This document shows positions 51,630 to 61,003 of a stretch of DNA of 64,000 bases, one piece after another (the first letter of the stretch is position 1; each line of letters opens with the position of its first letter). The position numbers and the translations under genes are program-made. Source of the DNA: Chromatiaceae bacterium (GTDB lineage: Bacteria > Pseudomonadota > Gammaproteobacteria > Chromatiales > Chromatiaceae); contig JACKMT010000002.1 of the NCBI GenBank assembly GCA_024235255.1, positions 496,001-560,000 of the forward strand, read 5' to 3'. The notes below the pieces were generated by a model, which saw nothing but the letters and a program-made list of their open reading frames with translations, searched no databases and was not told the DNA's origin.

Positions 51630-52784
51630 TTATTTGGAATCAAGAATTCCGCTGCCTGTTTGATAGATTCGGAATACCCGGGGAAAACCGAGCAGGCTCA
51701 ATCTTGAGTACATCATTCCGCCGCCGGTATTCTTCTCGTCATAGTCGGCTAGTCCACCTGAACCGCCATCCGTCACTGCATGCCTCTCAATCACAGGCTT
51801 GCCACTTTTGTCCCTTTTTACCTTAGCTCGGCTGATATCCGTTACTTCTATCACCATTGTTCCGTCGTGCGCCTTGTTTTTCTTCTTTACGCCCCCTGAT
51901 GGTGTGGCTAATACATATAGTTTTCCGTTAGCTCTAACCAGACTGACCCCGGTAAAGACCAAGTATCCGAAACGCGAAGAATCACTATGATCAAGCAGAG
52001 TGCCGACATAGCGCCAACTGGCTCCATGATCCGATGAAGCGAGCAGAATGACCCGGTAATTCTTCCAATCACCCAGACCTGTTTCGTTGGTACCCGCATC
52101 CATGGCAAGGTAAGTAACCCCATTGTGAATAATGGCACCCGGTTCGGTTATCATCCTGATGTTTGCAAGTTCAGGGCTGGCTTTATTCAATTGAAATTTG
52201 CAGTCACTACGATTACCCACGACGCATTCGGGTTTTGACCATGGCCCTTCCGGGCTGGACGCGTATTTGACATCAATGGTCCCATCGCCCATTAGGCGGT
52301 CTTTTGTCTTGAACGGCTTAGCAGCGAAATAGCGGTTGGTAAACAGTTTCCAACGACGACTTTTTCTATCGGTAGGATCAAACAATAGGCAGGGCGTTTC
52401 GTCGCGCCATACACCCTCCGTTTTTTTCCCTCTTGCCATAATGAGATCTTCTTTGGATTCGCCGACACTGGTTACGAATTTCCAAGTACGGCCTCTATCC
52501 GTCGATTTTGCAATTTTCGTATCGATGAATTTCGGAATCTGTACCCTAGAGTAGGCGAGCCACCCAACGCCCTCGTCATCATATTCGATCGATATGTCGA
52601 ACATGCCGTTTTTACTCTCCATTCCCTCAAATTGTATTTCCTTGGATTTGGGTAACACGTCAGTGACGGTATCGTTATTTACCTCTCCGCCGTCAGAATC
52701 TTTTTTTACCCCGGCCTTGCATGCACTAATTCCTACACATAAAACCAATATAAACAGTAAAATATGACCAGTGTGGGCGTTCAT
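51630..52784 (-). CDS. Asp-box (sialidase-like) beta-propeller lipoprotein
   Basis: A 384-residue lipoprotein. The signal peptide ends with the lipobox ISAC. Two Asp-box motifs are seen, STDRGRTW and SSDHGASW, typical of six-bladed BNR propellers. A carbohydrate-binding or glycoside-hydrolase role on the cell surface is possible, but catalytic residues cannot be confirmed. It is on the opposite strand from its neighbours and is Lys/Asp-rich, so it may have separate regulation or origin. M5 is used as start; an ATG four codons earlier exists. Confidence 0.72.
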   Translation of the reverse strand: MNAHTGHILLFILVLCVGISACKAGVKKDSDGGEVNNDTVTDVLPKSKEIQFEGMESKNGMFDISIEYDDEGVGWLAYSRVQIPKFIDTKIAKSTDRGRTWKFVTSVGESKEDLIMARGKKTEGVWRDETPCLLFDPTDRKSRRWKLFTNRYFAAKPFKTKDRLMGDGTIDVKYASSPEGPWSKPECVVGNRSDCKFQLNKASPELANIRMITEPGAIIHNGVTYLAMDAGTNETGLGDWKNYRVILLASSDHGASWRYVGTLLDHSDSSRFGYLVFTGVSLVRANGKLYVLATPSGGVKKKNKAHDGTMVIEVTDISRAKVKRDKSGKPVIERHAVTDGGSGGLADYDEKNTGGGMMYSRLSLLGFPRVFRIYQTGSGILDSK

Positions 52785-52814
52785 TGCATATACCATCCGT
52801 TTAATTAAGGTTGG

Positions 52815-52929
52815 ATCGTCAATGAGGTATTAAACCTCGCTGACGACCAAGGGAGAGAGTTACAATTCTCCCCTTTGGAAACCCCGTGCTTTTGTTTCCA
52901 TCATAAGCGGCAGGGTATTTCTGAATTAA
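52815..52929 (+). repeat. Interspersed repeat, copy B
   Basis: Starts ATCGTCAATGAGGTATT, with the paired ACCTCGCTGACGACC, a central TTCTCCCCTTTGGAAACCCC and GTTTCC, and ends TATTTCTGAATTAA. The 5' half makes a stem CGTCAATGAGGT/ACCTCGCTGACG with one G-U/A-C mismatch. Confidence 0.8.
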
Positions 52930-53323
52930 CTTCTGTTTTCAATACTACGGCACTTCGCAGAGCAGCCATAGCCTAGAATGTAAAATAAAGATACAAGTAA
53001 TCATCTTATTGCCGAATGGCAGTTTCACTCCAACTTCCTCAATTCCAATAGAGTAACCTGCCCACCTCGGATTATTCCCTTCCAGTTGCGTGTAAAGAGT
53101 TGCAACAATGCTAGTAAATCAGATAGAAATCGTGCGGAATGTCATACGACAATTGAACTTCACTATGCAATCTGGGAATTTGCTGTCGATTGCGCTCCGG
53201 AAAAACACCATATATTTTAAACTTGAAAACTTTCTACATTTACATGCCAGTTTCTAAACAGCTAACACATTCCGTCTCCATGCTCAACTCTGTATTGCAA
53301 CATTCATTAATCTTCTAAACTTG
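52930..53323. other. AT-rich intergenic region before the flippase gene
   Basis: About 390 bp with no gene. It is AT-rich and promoter-like stretches occur, but no clear -35/-10 pair, terminator or operator is seen. Confidence 0.35.
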
Positions 53324-54805
53324 ATGAGCGCCTCCGACGACAATTCACATGATACCGGTAACCGGAGTATTCTCACCCGGGGTTGGATCACACTGTTCGG
53401 TGCGGTACTCGGTGCGGTGCTTATTTTTGGCAATGAGATCCTTGTTGCCCGCTTTTTGGGCGTGCCGTTGTATGGCCTCTATGCACTCGCCATGCTCACT
53501 GCACGCATTGCCGAAACGGTCAGCTTGTTCGGGCTTCGCTCCGGTTTAATGCATTTTCTCCCGGTTTATCATTCCGAAAAGCGCACCTCAGATGCTGTTG
53601 GCGCTGTGCTTGCCGGATTATTGCTGCCATTCTTGCTGGGGCTGGCTTCAACCGCCATAATTTGGAACGCAGCGCCATGGATCGCACGAGAGATCCTAGG
53701 CCAGCCTTCTAGCTCGCCCTATCTGCAACTTTTTGCGCTACCGATCCCGCTGATGTGTATGACTGAAATGCTCGGTGTAACCACCAGAGGCTTTGGACGC
53801 GCAGAGCTCTACGTGATTATTCGTAATCTCACGCCACCTGTAAGCTACATGGCGCTGCTCCTAATGCTGATCGCATCCGATGGCGATCCGCTGGCGGTGG
53901 CTCGCGCTTTCGGCACCGCACAACTTATTGCAACTATCGTGGGATTAGCAATCGTAATCAGATTGATGCGCAAAGAGTTGACCTGGACGCGACCCAGTTT
54001 CCGGTTTGCAGAGATCTATCGCTACTCTTTTCCGATAATGCTCAATACGCTGCTCTACACAATGATGGCAGCATCGGACATTCTTATGCTCTCTAATATG
54101 CAGGGAGCTGCGGAAGCGGGAATCTATCGTGCATGTATTCAGTTTCGTCCAGCTTTCGATATGGCCGTTCTGGCTTTCAACGCCGCAGCCATCCATCTTT
54201 ACCCGATTCTCCATCGGGAAAAACGCCAAGAAGAACTCGAACAGAGTTACGATACCGTCATCCGCATGACCAGCGCGGTTTCCTGTGGTCTGTTCGTACT
54301 GGTTCTTCTAAGCCGCAGCGATATCCTGGGACTGCTTGGACCGGAGTTCCCGGCCGGTGCAACAGCCATGTTGTTCCTCCTCATCGGATTTCTGCTTCAA
54401 GGTTGCATTGGCAGTGCGGGCATCCTGCTGGTGGTTACCGGGTATCAGAAGTATGAAACCTTTGCTGCCTTGGTCGGCGTTCTGGTAAATATCGGTCTTA
54501 ATCTGTTTCTTATTCCCAGCTACGGGATCGCCGGAGCAGGAGTTGCAACGGCCGCCGCGCTGTTGGTGTTGAACATAATGCGTATACGATTTGCGTCGAG
54601 TTACCTCAAGCTGGCTACACTGCGCTCACATGTATTTCGCTCGCTCGCCATTAGTGCTGCGGTAGTTGTGCTGGTATACCCGCTTGCTCAGCTCCTTGGC
54701 TTCGAAGATGGTAACGGGCTGGTAGCAATGTTCGTTCGTTCAGCATTGGCCACTACACTTCTCCTGCTTGGTTTCTGGCGCTTTGGCCCAAAATCAGATA
54801 CTTAA
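53324..54805 (+). CDS. Wzx-like polysaccharide flippase
   Basis: A 493-residue protein with about 12-14 membrane segments. It is a MOP-family flippase moving lipid-linked glycan units across the inner membrane. LFGAVLGAVLIFGNEILVARFLG starts the fold and IPSYGIAGAGVATAAA is typical of the family. ATG 53324 is chosen over the TTG one codon earlier. It belongs to the polysaccharide region. Confidence 0.88.
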   Translation: MSASDDNSHDTGNRSILTRGWITLFGAVLGAVLIFGNEILVARFLGVPLYGLYALAMLTARIAETVSLFGLRSGLMHFLPVYHSEKRTSDAVGAVLAGLLLPFLLGLASTAIIWNAAPWIAREILGQPSSSPYLQLFALPIPLMCMTEMLGVTTRGFGRAELYVIIRNLTPPVSYMALLLMLIASDGDPLAVARAFGTAQLIATIVGLAIVIRLMRKELTWTRPSFRFAEIYRYSFPIMLNTLLYTMMAASDILMLSNMQGAAEAGIYRACIQFRPAFDMAVLAFNAAAIHLYPILHREKRQEELEQSYDTVIRMTSAVSCGLFVLVLLSRSDILGLLGPEFPAGATAMLFLLIGFLLQGCIGSAGILLVVTGYQKYETFAALVGVLVNIGLNLFLIPSYGIAGAGVATAAALLVLNIMRIRFASSYLKLATLRSHVFRSLAISAAVVVLVYPLAQLLGFEDGNGLVAMFVRSALATTLLLLGFWRFGPKSDT

Positions 54806-55012
54806 ATTCCCATACATCGCTCTGTGACTAGTGACGATTTCAAATTCTCATGCTAATGTGAATTTAATGTTCTCGTGTGTCGAGTCAGACCGAATTAGGG
54901 GTTTCGTTCATATAATCGCAATCAAAACCTCGAAGCGATTATCCCCAGAGAGGACAAGACGGAAACACAGATCCATATCGCACCCGCGTGCGAATTAGGA
55001 GGAAGGTTGTAG

Positions 55013-56866
55013 TTGAATGCACCCACCCGGATCCTCGGCATCTCGGCTTATTACCACGACAGCGCGGCAGCCTTGATAATTGACGGCATCATCGTAGCTG
55101 CAGCACAAGAAGAACGCTTTACTCGCAAAAAGCATGATGCGGGCTTTCCAGAACATGCCATAACATACTGCCTGCATGAAGCGGGAATTTCTCTGGCTGA
55201 ACTTGATTATGTGGTGTTCTACGACAAACCCCTGATTAAATTTGAGCGTTTATTGGAGACCTATCTCGCGTACACACCCAGGGGGTTTCGCTCCTTTCTG
55301 GCCGCGATGCCAGTGTGGCTAAAGGACAAACTGTTTCTGAAAAGCACACTGAAGAGAGAACTTTCCGTACTTGGCAATATTAAGGAGAACAATCTGCCAC
55401 CGCTGTTGTTCACACAGCATCACGAATCTCACGCAGCATCCGCCTTTTACCCCAGCCCATTTCATAAGGCGGCTGTGCTCTGCCTGGACGGAGTGGGTGA
55501 GTGGGCCACCAGTTCAGTGTGGCTTGGAGATGGCAATACTCTGACGCCCGAATGGGAACTCGACTTCCCGCATAGTCTGGGACTCCTCTATTCCGCCTTC
55601 ACTTACTACACTGGCTTCAAAGTAAACTCTGGGGAGTATAAGCTGATGGGCCTGGCGCCTTATGGGAAGCCCAGGTACTCCTCTCTGATCCTGGATAACC
55701 TGCTGGACCTGAAAGATGACGGTACCTTTAGGCTGGACATGAGCTTTTTCAATTATGCTACCGGCTTGACGATGACGAGTAGCAAACTGCATAAGCTGTT
55801 TGGCGGCCCGCCGCGAAAACCGGAATCTGACATTACTCAGAAGGAAATGGATATCGCCAGTTCCATTCAGGCCGTAACCGAAGAGATAGTATTGCGTCTG
55901 GCCAAAACCGTGCACCAGGAGTTGGATGTCGAATATCTGTGTCTGGCAGGCGGCGTGGCGCTCAACTGTGTAGCCAATGGCCGTATACTGCGGGAAGGAC
56001 CCTTCAGAGACATCTGGATCCAGCCTGCGGCAGGCGATGCCGGCGGTGCACTGGGCGCCGCTATCAGCGTTTGGTACTCCTATCTGGATAATCCGCGGAT
56101 AAGCAATGGTACCGATGATATGATGCAGGGTGCCTATTTAGGCAAACGATTCACCAACAGGGAGATCATCTCCTACCTGGACCAGGCAGGAGCAAAGTAT
56201 ACGCAAATGGAGGACCGGCAGCTGATGCCCAGACTCGCCGAACTGCTGGATCAGGAGCAGGTGATCGGATGGTTCAACGGTCGCATGGAGTTCGGTCCCA
56301 GGGCCCTTGGCGGGCGCTCCATCATTGGCGATCCGCGCAGCAGAAAAATGCAATCCGTGATGAATCTCAAGATCAAATACCGCGAATCTTTCCGCCCTTT
56401 CGCACCAGCTGTAAAGGCTGAGCGGGCTTCAGACTGGTTCGAGATTGATCGTAAAAGTCCCTACATGCTGCTGGTAGCGCCCGTGAAAGGGAATAAGCGT
56501 CTTCCGATGACTGAGGCCGAGGAACAAAAATTTGGCCTGGACAAATTGAATATACCTCGCTCTGATATACCAGCTGTCACTCATGTGGACTATTCGGCCC
56601 GGGTGCAGACGATACATAGTAACACCAATCCGCGATTCTACGATTTGATAAACCACTTTGAAGAGCGCACCGGTTGCCCTGTGCTGATAAACACCTCCTT
56701 CAACGTCAGGGGCGAGCCGATTGTATACACACCCGAAGATGCTTACCGCTGCTTTATGCGCACGGAGATGGACTACCTGGTGCTGGAAAACATTTTACTT
56801 GCCAAGGGGGATCAACCGAAGCTGAAGCGTGATGACACATGGAAACAGGAGTTCGGACTGGACTAA
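55013..56866 (+). CDS. Carbamoyltransferase (NodU/CmcH family)
   Basis: A 617-residue enzyme that transfers a carbamoyl group to a sugar or related hydroxyl. The N-terminal YrdC/Kae1-like domain has ILGISAYYHDSAAALI, HHESHAASAF and LCLDGVGEW; the C-terminal domain has GRMEFGPRALGGRSIIGDPR and NTSFNVRGEP. The start is TTG at 55013, supported by a strong AGGAGG nine bases before it. It is the first gene of a four-gene operon with SxtJ, DUF5989 and SGNH genes. Confidence 0.93.
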   Translation: MNAPTRILGISAYYHDSAAALIIDGIIVAAAQEERFTRKKHDAGFPEHAITYCLHEAGISLAELDYVVFYDKPLIKFERLLETYLAYTPRGFRSFLAAMPVWLKDKLFLKSTLKRELSVLGNIKENNLPPLLFTQHHESHAASAFYPSPFHKAAVLCLDGVGEWATSSVWLGDGNTLTPEWELDFPHSLGLLYSAFTYYTGFKVNSGEYKLMGLAPYGKPRYSSLILDNLLDLKDDGTFRLDMSFFNYATGLTMTSSKLHKLFGGPPRKPESDITQKEMDIASSIQAVTEEIVLRLAKTVHQELDVEYLCLAGGVALNCVANGRILREGPFRDIWIQPAAGDAGGALGAAISVWYSYLDNPRISNGTDDMMQGAYLGKRFTNREIISYLDQAGAKYTQMEDRQLMPRLAELLDQEQVIGWFNGRMEFGPRALGGRSIIGDPRSRKMQSVMNLKIKYRESFRPFAPAVKAERASDWFEIDRKSPYMLLVAPVKGNKRLPMTEAEEQKFGLDKLNIPRSDIPAVTHVDYSARVQTIHSNTNPRFYDLINHFEERTGCPVLINTSFNVRGEPIVYTPEDAYRCFMRTEMDYLVLENILLAKGDQPKLKRDDTWKQEFGLD

Positions 56867-57282
56867 TGACAAGCAAGATTATTCAGAGCAACCAACCCAG
56901 CAGCAAAGAGCTCAGGGAGTTTGGCCTCGTTACCGGGGCAATTACTCTGTTGCTTTTTGGCTTGCTGTTGCCGTTGCTTTTTAACCATGGACTGCCAATC
57001 TGGCCATGGATAGTTGCAGCAGTTCTGTGCGTGTGGGCGCTGCTTCTGCCAGCCAGTCTGCTACCTTTGTACCGTGGCTGGATTGCAATTGGCCACCTGT
57101 TGGGCTGGATCAATACACGAATCATTCTGGGTATTTTATTCTATTTTTTATTCCTGCCTGTAGGTGTTGTTTTGAAATTACTCGGCAAAGATCCAATGGC
57201 CAGAAAAATTGACAAGACTTTGAAAACTTATCGGGTTAAGCACGTGCAGCCCAAAAAGAACCATGTGGAGAGGCCCTACTGA
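56866..57282 (+). CDS. SxtJ-family membrane protein
   Basis: A 138-residue membrane protein with about three hydrophobic segments and a basic C-terminus. Its family (SxtJ) is usually found right after a carbamoyltransferase. The ATG overlaps the preceding stop (TAATG). Function is unknown; a membrane partner for the carbamoyltransferase is an inference from context. Confidence 0.82.
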   Translation: MTSKIIQSNQPSSKELREFGLVTGAITLLLFGLLLPLLFNHGLPIWPWIVAAVLCVWALLLPASLLPLYRGWIAIGHLLGWINTRIILGILFYFLFLPVGVVLKLLGKDPMARKIDKTLKTYRVKHVQPKKNHVERPY

Positions 57283-57434
57283 TGCTGGATTTACTCAAAG
57301 ACCTCTGGGGCTTCATGAAAGAACGGAAGAAATTCTGGCTGGCTCCTTTTATTCTTGTCCTGGTCCTTCTCGGTACACTTATCGTGCTGGCACAGGGATC
57401 AGCCATAGCGCCTTTTATCTATACACTATTCTAG
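57282..57434 (+). CDS. DUF5989-type small membrane protein
   Basis: A 50-residue protein that is easy to miss. Sequence begins MLDLLKDLWGFMKERKKFW and has one membrane segment (about 21-45). This small family lies between SxtJ and SGNH genes in carbamoyltransferase clusters. The ATG overlaps the SxtJ stop (TGATG), so it is translationally coupled. Confidence 0.82.
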   Translation: MLDLLKDLWGFMKERKKFWLAPFILVLVLLGTLIVLAQGSAIAPFIYTLF

Positions 57435-57498
57435 CTGATATTTATGCCAGTCACGCATACAGCATGACCCTGAAAGCAAAACAGCGAGAACGATAAAG

Positions 57499-58569
57499 AT
57501 GTGGAAGAACCTGACTCTGTTTGGCGCTGCAATGCTGGTTACCGCCGTTCTGGCTGAGGTTGCCATCCGCCTGCTAGACCCGGCGCTCCTGCGGGAGGAG
57601 GACCGAATAGGCCTGACAACAATAAGCGCGGTACGGGATGAGAGCGGGGCCATTCGCTACCCGCCGCATCAGTCTGTGCGCACAGCCATGCTCTCGGGCC
57701 GGAAGGTGCTGTTTGACATCCGGTTTCGCACCAATGATAGGGGTCTACTCGATCATCGGGACTACGGAGCGGGCCGCACCAACAGCCAAGCATGGGCCTT
57801 TGTAGGCGACTCCTTTGCCGCAGGGGTGGGAGGGGATTCGCCCTGGATACCCAGGCTAAGGGACGAATACGGTCTTGAAATATACAATTTAGGGATTGGC
57901 GCAACCGGTATCCAGCAATTTCCCAGGATTCTGGCAAGTGAGGCCAAACAACTGTCGTTCGATGAAATCGTGATAATCGCTATCAGCGACGACTTCTTCC
58001 GGCCTCTTTGGACTCCTCTCACGATTAATGATGAGGTGCGAATCTGCGTTGAGGGCGAAGATAAGGCACATTGCAGCGAACGACCTCCTATCGCCTTCCT
58101 GATCGACCCCAACCTAGCAGAGAGTGCTGTTGTAACTTATGCAGATGAGCTGCGGCAGCGCGCCTCATATACTCGATCAACAGGAAGCAAACTTAAACAA
58201 CTCCTTCGGCAGTCTCACTTACTGCTATTCACCAAACGCCTTGTAGAGGCGATTATCATACGGCAGGTGCTTCGCTCGGGAGAACTGCCTAAAAGCTTGG
58301 CTGCACTGGACAAGATCCGACTTGACTTTCCCGAAATGCGCATTCGTTTCATTCACGTCCCGGACCGATATGAAGCTGAGCGCAAGCGCTACGATTTCGA
58401 TCCTGCTGCGGAACTTGAGCAGCGTGGGATCCAATATTTCGATGCGCTCTCTGGCTGCAGCCTGACCCCGGACCACTATCTAACCGGGGACCAGCACCCT
58501 AACCAGATGGGTTACGAGGTTCTTTCACGCTGCGTGGCAGATTATCTGGAGCTGGCAAAACAACACTGA
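57499..58569 (+). CDS. SGNH/GDSL-hydrolase-like protein of the carbamoyltransferase operon
   Basis: A 356-residue protein with one N-terminal membrane segment (about 5-22), so likely periplasmic or membrane-attached. Block I is AFVGDSFAAGVGG (catalytic Ser), a GIGATGIQQF block follows, and block V is DQHPNQMGY with the Asp-His pair. It may act as an acetyl- or carbamoyl-esterase, or an acyltransferase, on the polysaccharide. 64 bp separate it from the DUF5989 gene. Confidence 0.85.
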   Translation: MWKNLTLFGAAMLVTAVLAEVAIRLLDPALLREEDRIGLTTISAVRDESGAIRYPPHQSVRTAMLSGRKVLFDIRFRTNDRGLLDHRDYGAGRTNSQAWAFVGDSFAAGVGGDSPWIPRLRDEYGLEIYNLGIGATGIQQFPRILASEAKQLSFDEIVIIAISDDFFRPLWTPLTINDEVRICVEGEDKAHCSERPPIAFLIDPNLAESAVVTYADELRQRASYTRSTGSKLKQLLRQSHLLLFTKRLVEAIIIRQVLRSGELPKSLAALDKIRLDFPEMRIRFIHVPDRYEAERKRYDFDPAAELEQRGIQYFDALSGCSLTPDHYLTGDQHPNQMGYEVLSRCVADYLELAKQH

Positions 58570-58782
58570 GCGCAGATTTCGGCTGCGTCGCTCACGTCGA
58601 AGATCAGAACAGCGAGCCCTGATACGGGAAATTTTCTACGCGATATTACGTTTCAGGTTTCTGCCAACGAATTGCTGCGGCACAGTACACCCCACCTTAA
58701 GCAACAGATTTAGCTTTTCTGTGCTATCTTGCCTCAATAAATACTCCGAATTCCGGAAACATCCACCTAGAGGCGTCAATAA

Positions 58783-60453
58783 GTGAAAATAATAACTAAA
58801 TATTCGGGCGTCAGCCTGCTGGTCATCCTGGCTCTCGTCTCACTGATACTCTCGCCGATCCATGCCACTGCCGCTGACCCGAACAGACCCAACATAGTGG
58901 TCGTCCTGGTGGACGACTTGAGCACAGATGCAATGAAGGCTCTGTTAGACGGAGGCTGGCTGCCCGAGATCCGCACCCATCTTGTTGATGCGGGAGTGGA
59001 TTTCAAAAACTCGTTTGTCACCAATCCCGAATGTTGCCCCTCGCGCGCTACCCTGCTGAGGGGGCAGTACAGCCACAACCACCAGGTGCTCGCCAATCAT
59101 GCACTGAATCCGCTACATGGCGGGATCGCCTGGACTGGCTGGATGCCCGACACCGATCAGGCTGGACACGAGGACTCGACCATTGCCACCTGGCTGCAGG
59201 ACGCGGGATACCGTACCGGCTTCATCGGCAAGTATCTGAACGGCTATGGTGAACAGGCACCCTCAACCGTCAACGACCCCCGCACCTATGTTCCGGCCGG
59301 CTGGAACGAATGGAATGGACTTATTTCGCAGTCGGCGTACAGCGTCTACAACTACGAACTGAACATCAACGGAGAGATTGTTCACTATGGGGAGGATGAG
59401 AGCGATTATCAGACCGATGTACTTGCCGCTCAGGCATCGAGCTTTATCGAATCCGCTCAGCCCGAGCCGTTTTTTCTGCTTGTTGCGCCACTCGCGCCGC
59501 ATATTGAAGTGGTCGACCCACTCGCGCCGGTAACTGGCAACGATGCCACTGGGGGGCTCGGATTATCTATCCGCCCGGCGCCTAGGCATGCGCACCTCAT
59601 TGACGGCAATTTCGACAATGGTGAAATGCCTCCTTTGCAAATGAAACCTTCGTTCAATGAAAATGATTTATCGGACAAACCCAGCTGCCCACGGCCATTG
59701 CCACCCGAAACGCCCGCTTTGATCAGCGATCCATCGTGTGTTGCTGAGCGACCAGTATTAGACGAAGAGACGAATATTCCCGCACTGGAGTACCAATACA
59801 AATCGATGTTGGCATCAGTAATCGCCGTTGACGACATGGTGGGTAACATTGTGCAAAGTCTGGACTCGGTCGGAAAGCTGGAAAATACAGTCATAATATT
59901 CACCTCAGACAATGGCTGGTTCTACGGTGAACACCGATTGATCGGCAAAGAGTTAGCCTACGAAGAGTCAATCCGTGTACCACTCATCATACGTGCACCG
60001 GGAGGAATAAAAGGCGGAGAGTCCCAGGCACTAGTTCTCAACAACGACCTAGCGCCAACCCTGGCCGATCTGGCCGGCATTACTCCGCCATATGATGTGG
60101 ATGGCGCCAGCGTTATGCCCTTAGTGGATACGAACCCAGTCTCCAGCTGGCACGGCCGCAAGCGCTTCCTCGTTGAGCGCTGGTATATTCCCAGCCTGCT
60201 GAAGTTTGACGCCCCGACTTATCTGGCATTGCGCACGAAAACAGCCAACCAGGATTATACCTTCATCGCAACGCGTGCGGATCCGGACAACTTCCATGAA
60301 GTGACCCATCGCGAGTTTTACAATTTGCCAACCGACCCTTACCAGACCCAAAGTATTCCATTGTCCAATCAGATCAATTCGAGCCTGGAGAACTTTCTGC
60401 TTCTCTTCAGGGCGTGTCGTGGCAATGTCTGCCGGGCTTTTGAATCTTTTTAA
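58783..60453 (+). CDS. Secreted type I sulfatase
   Basis: A 556-residue protein with a Sec signal peptide ending about HATA. Metal-site start is VVVLVDDLSTD; the formylglycine Cys is the first Cys of CCPSRATLLRG (C-x-P-S-R); GKYLNGYG and SDNGWFYGEH are later active-site parts. It would remove sulfate esters from a polysaccharide or glycan. Activation needs a formylglycine-generating enzyme or anSME, and neither is credible in this window. The start is GTG, and SD is weak. Confidence 0.9.
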   Translation: MKIITKYSGVSLLVILALVSLILSPIHATAADPNRPNIVVVLVDDLSTDAMKALLDGGWLPEIRTHLVDAGVDFKNSFVTNPECCPSRATLLRGQYSHNHQVLANHALNPLHGGIAWTGWMPDTDQAGHEDSTIATWLQDAGYRTGFIGKYLNGYGEQAPSTVNDPRTYVPAGWNEWNGLISQSAYSVYNYELNINGEIVHYGEDESDYQTDVLAAQASSFIESAQPEPFFLLVAPLAPHIEVVDPLAPVTGNDATGGLGLSIRPAPRHAHLIDGNFDNGEMPPLQMKPSFNENDLSDKPSCPRPLPPETPALISDPSCVAERPVLDEETNIPALEYQYKSMLASVIAVDDMVGNIVQSLDSVGKLENTVIIFTSDNGWFYGEHRLIGKELAYEESIRVPLIIRAPGGIKGGESQALVLNNDLAPTLADLAGITPPYDVDGASVMPLVDTNPVSSWHGRKRFLVERWYIPSLLKFDAPTYLALRTKTANQDYTFIATRADPDNFHEVTHREFYNLPTDPYQTQSIPLSNQINSSLENFLLLFRACRGNVCRAFESF

Positions 60454-60490
60454 CAGCAGCAGCCCGACCCGGCTGCTTACCACCTAGAGC

Positions 60491-60587
60491 CGTCTTATTG
60501 ATGAACAATGGTTAGAACTACACTTCTCCCCTTTGGAAGCCCCAAGGTTTTGTTCCCGCCACATGCGGCGGGATATTTCTGAATTAA
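60491..60587 (+). repeat. Interspersed repeat, copy C
   Basis: The 5' third is degraded but CACTTCTCCCCTTTGGAAGCCC, GGTTTTGTTCCCGCC and TATTTCTGAATTAA are well kept. The terminal hairpin CCCGCC/GGCGGG is the strongest in the family. It starts 38 bp after the sulfatase stop. Confidence 0.75.
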
Positions 60588-61003
60588 AATACTCCTGGCA
60601 CCAATGACAGCATTGCCGATTTGGCACAGCGCAGAATATGCGTCGATGCAAACCGAATGTGCAAAACTGATAACCAGTTCCTCGCCAGGATTATGGATCA
60701 TATACAAAGTCTAATTCATTACTTTTTGTTCGTTTGTTTTTGGCTATGAATTTTGGAATACTTGCCAAAAAATAAGCCAACCCGGCAAACGACTGGTTTT
60801 CTTAAAGATATTATTGTTTGGTCACTTCTGTAATCAACGCGTTGCTGAACCCCTAAAGTTTATGCTTATCATGCACGATTAATAATCGGGCACTCGATTG
60901 AGCTTTAGCGGCGAGAGGCACAAACAATGACAGTATATTTAGTAAACCAATGAACATGACTAAACCCGGTTTTCTGTCGGGCGGTCAGAGTTTTGGAGAA
61001 TAG
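60588..61003. other. AT-rich intergenic region before the SDR gene
   Basis: About 416 bp, AT-rich, no gene found. A TTGGAGAATAG Shine-Dalgarno lies before the ATG at 61004. A TGGCAC hexamer near 60621 lacks a -12 partner at sigma-54 spacing. Confidence 0.4.

Noticed and set aside
60615..60645. Second sigma-54 promoter in the polysaccharide region
   Set aside because: A TGGCAC hexamer is present but no TTGCW-like -12 element lies at the needed spacing.
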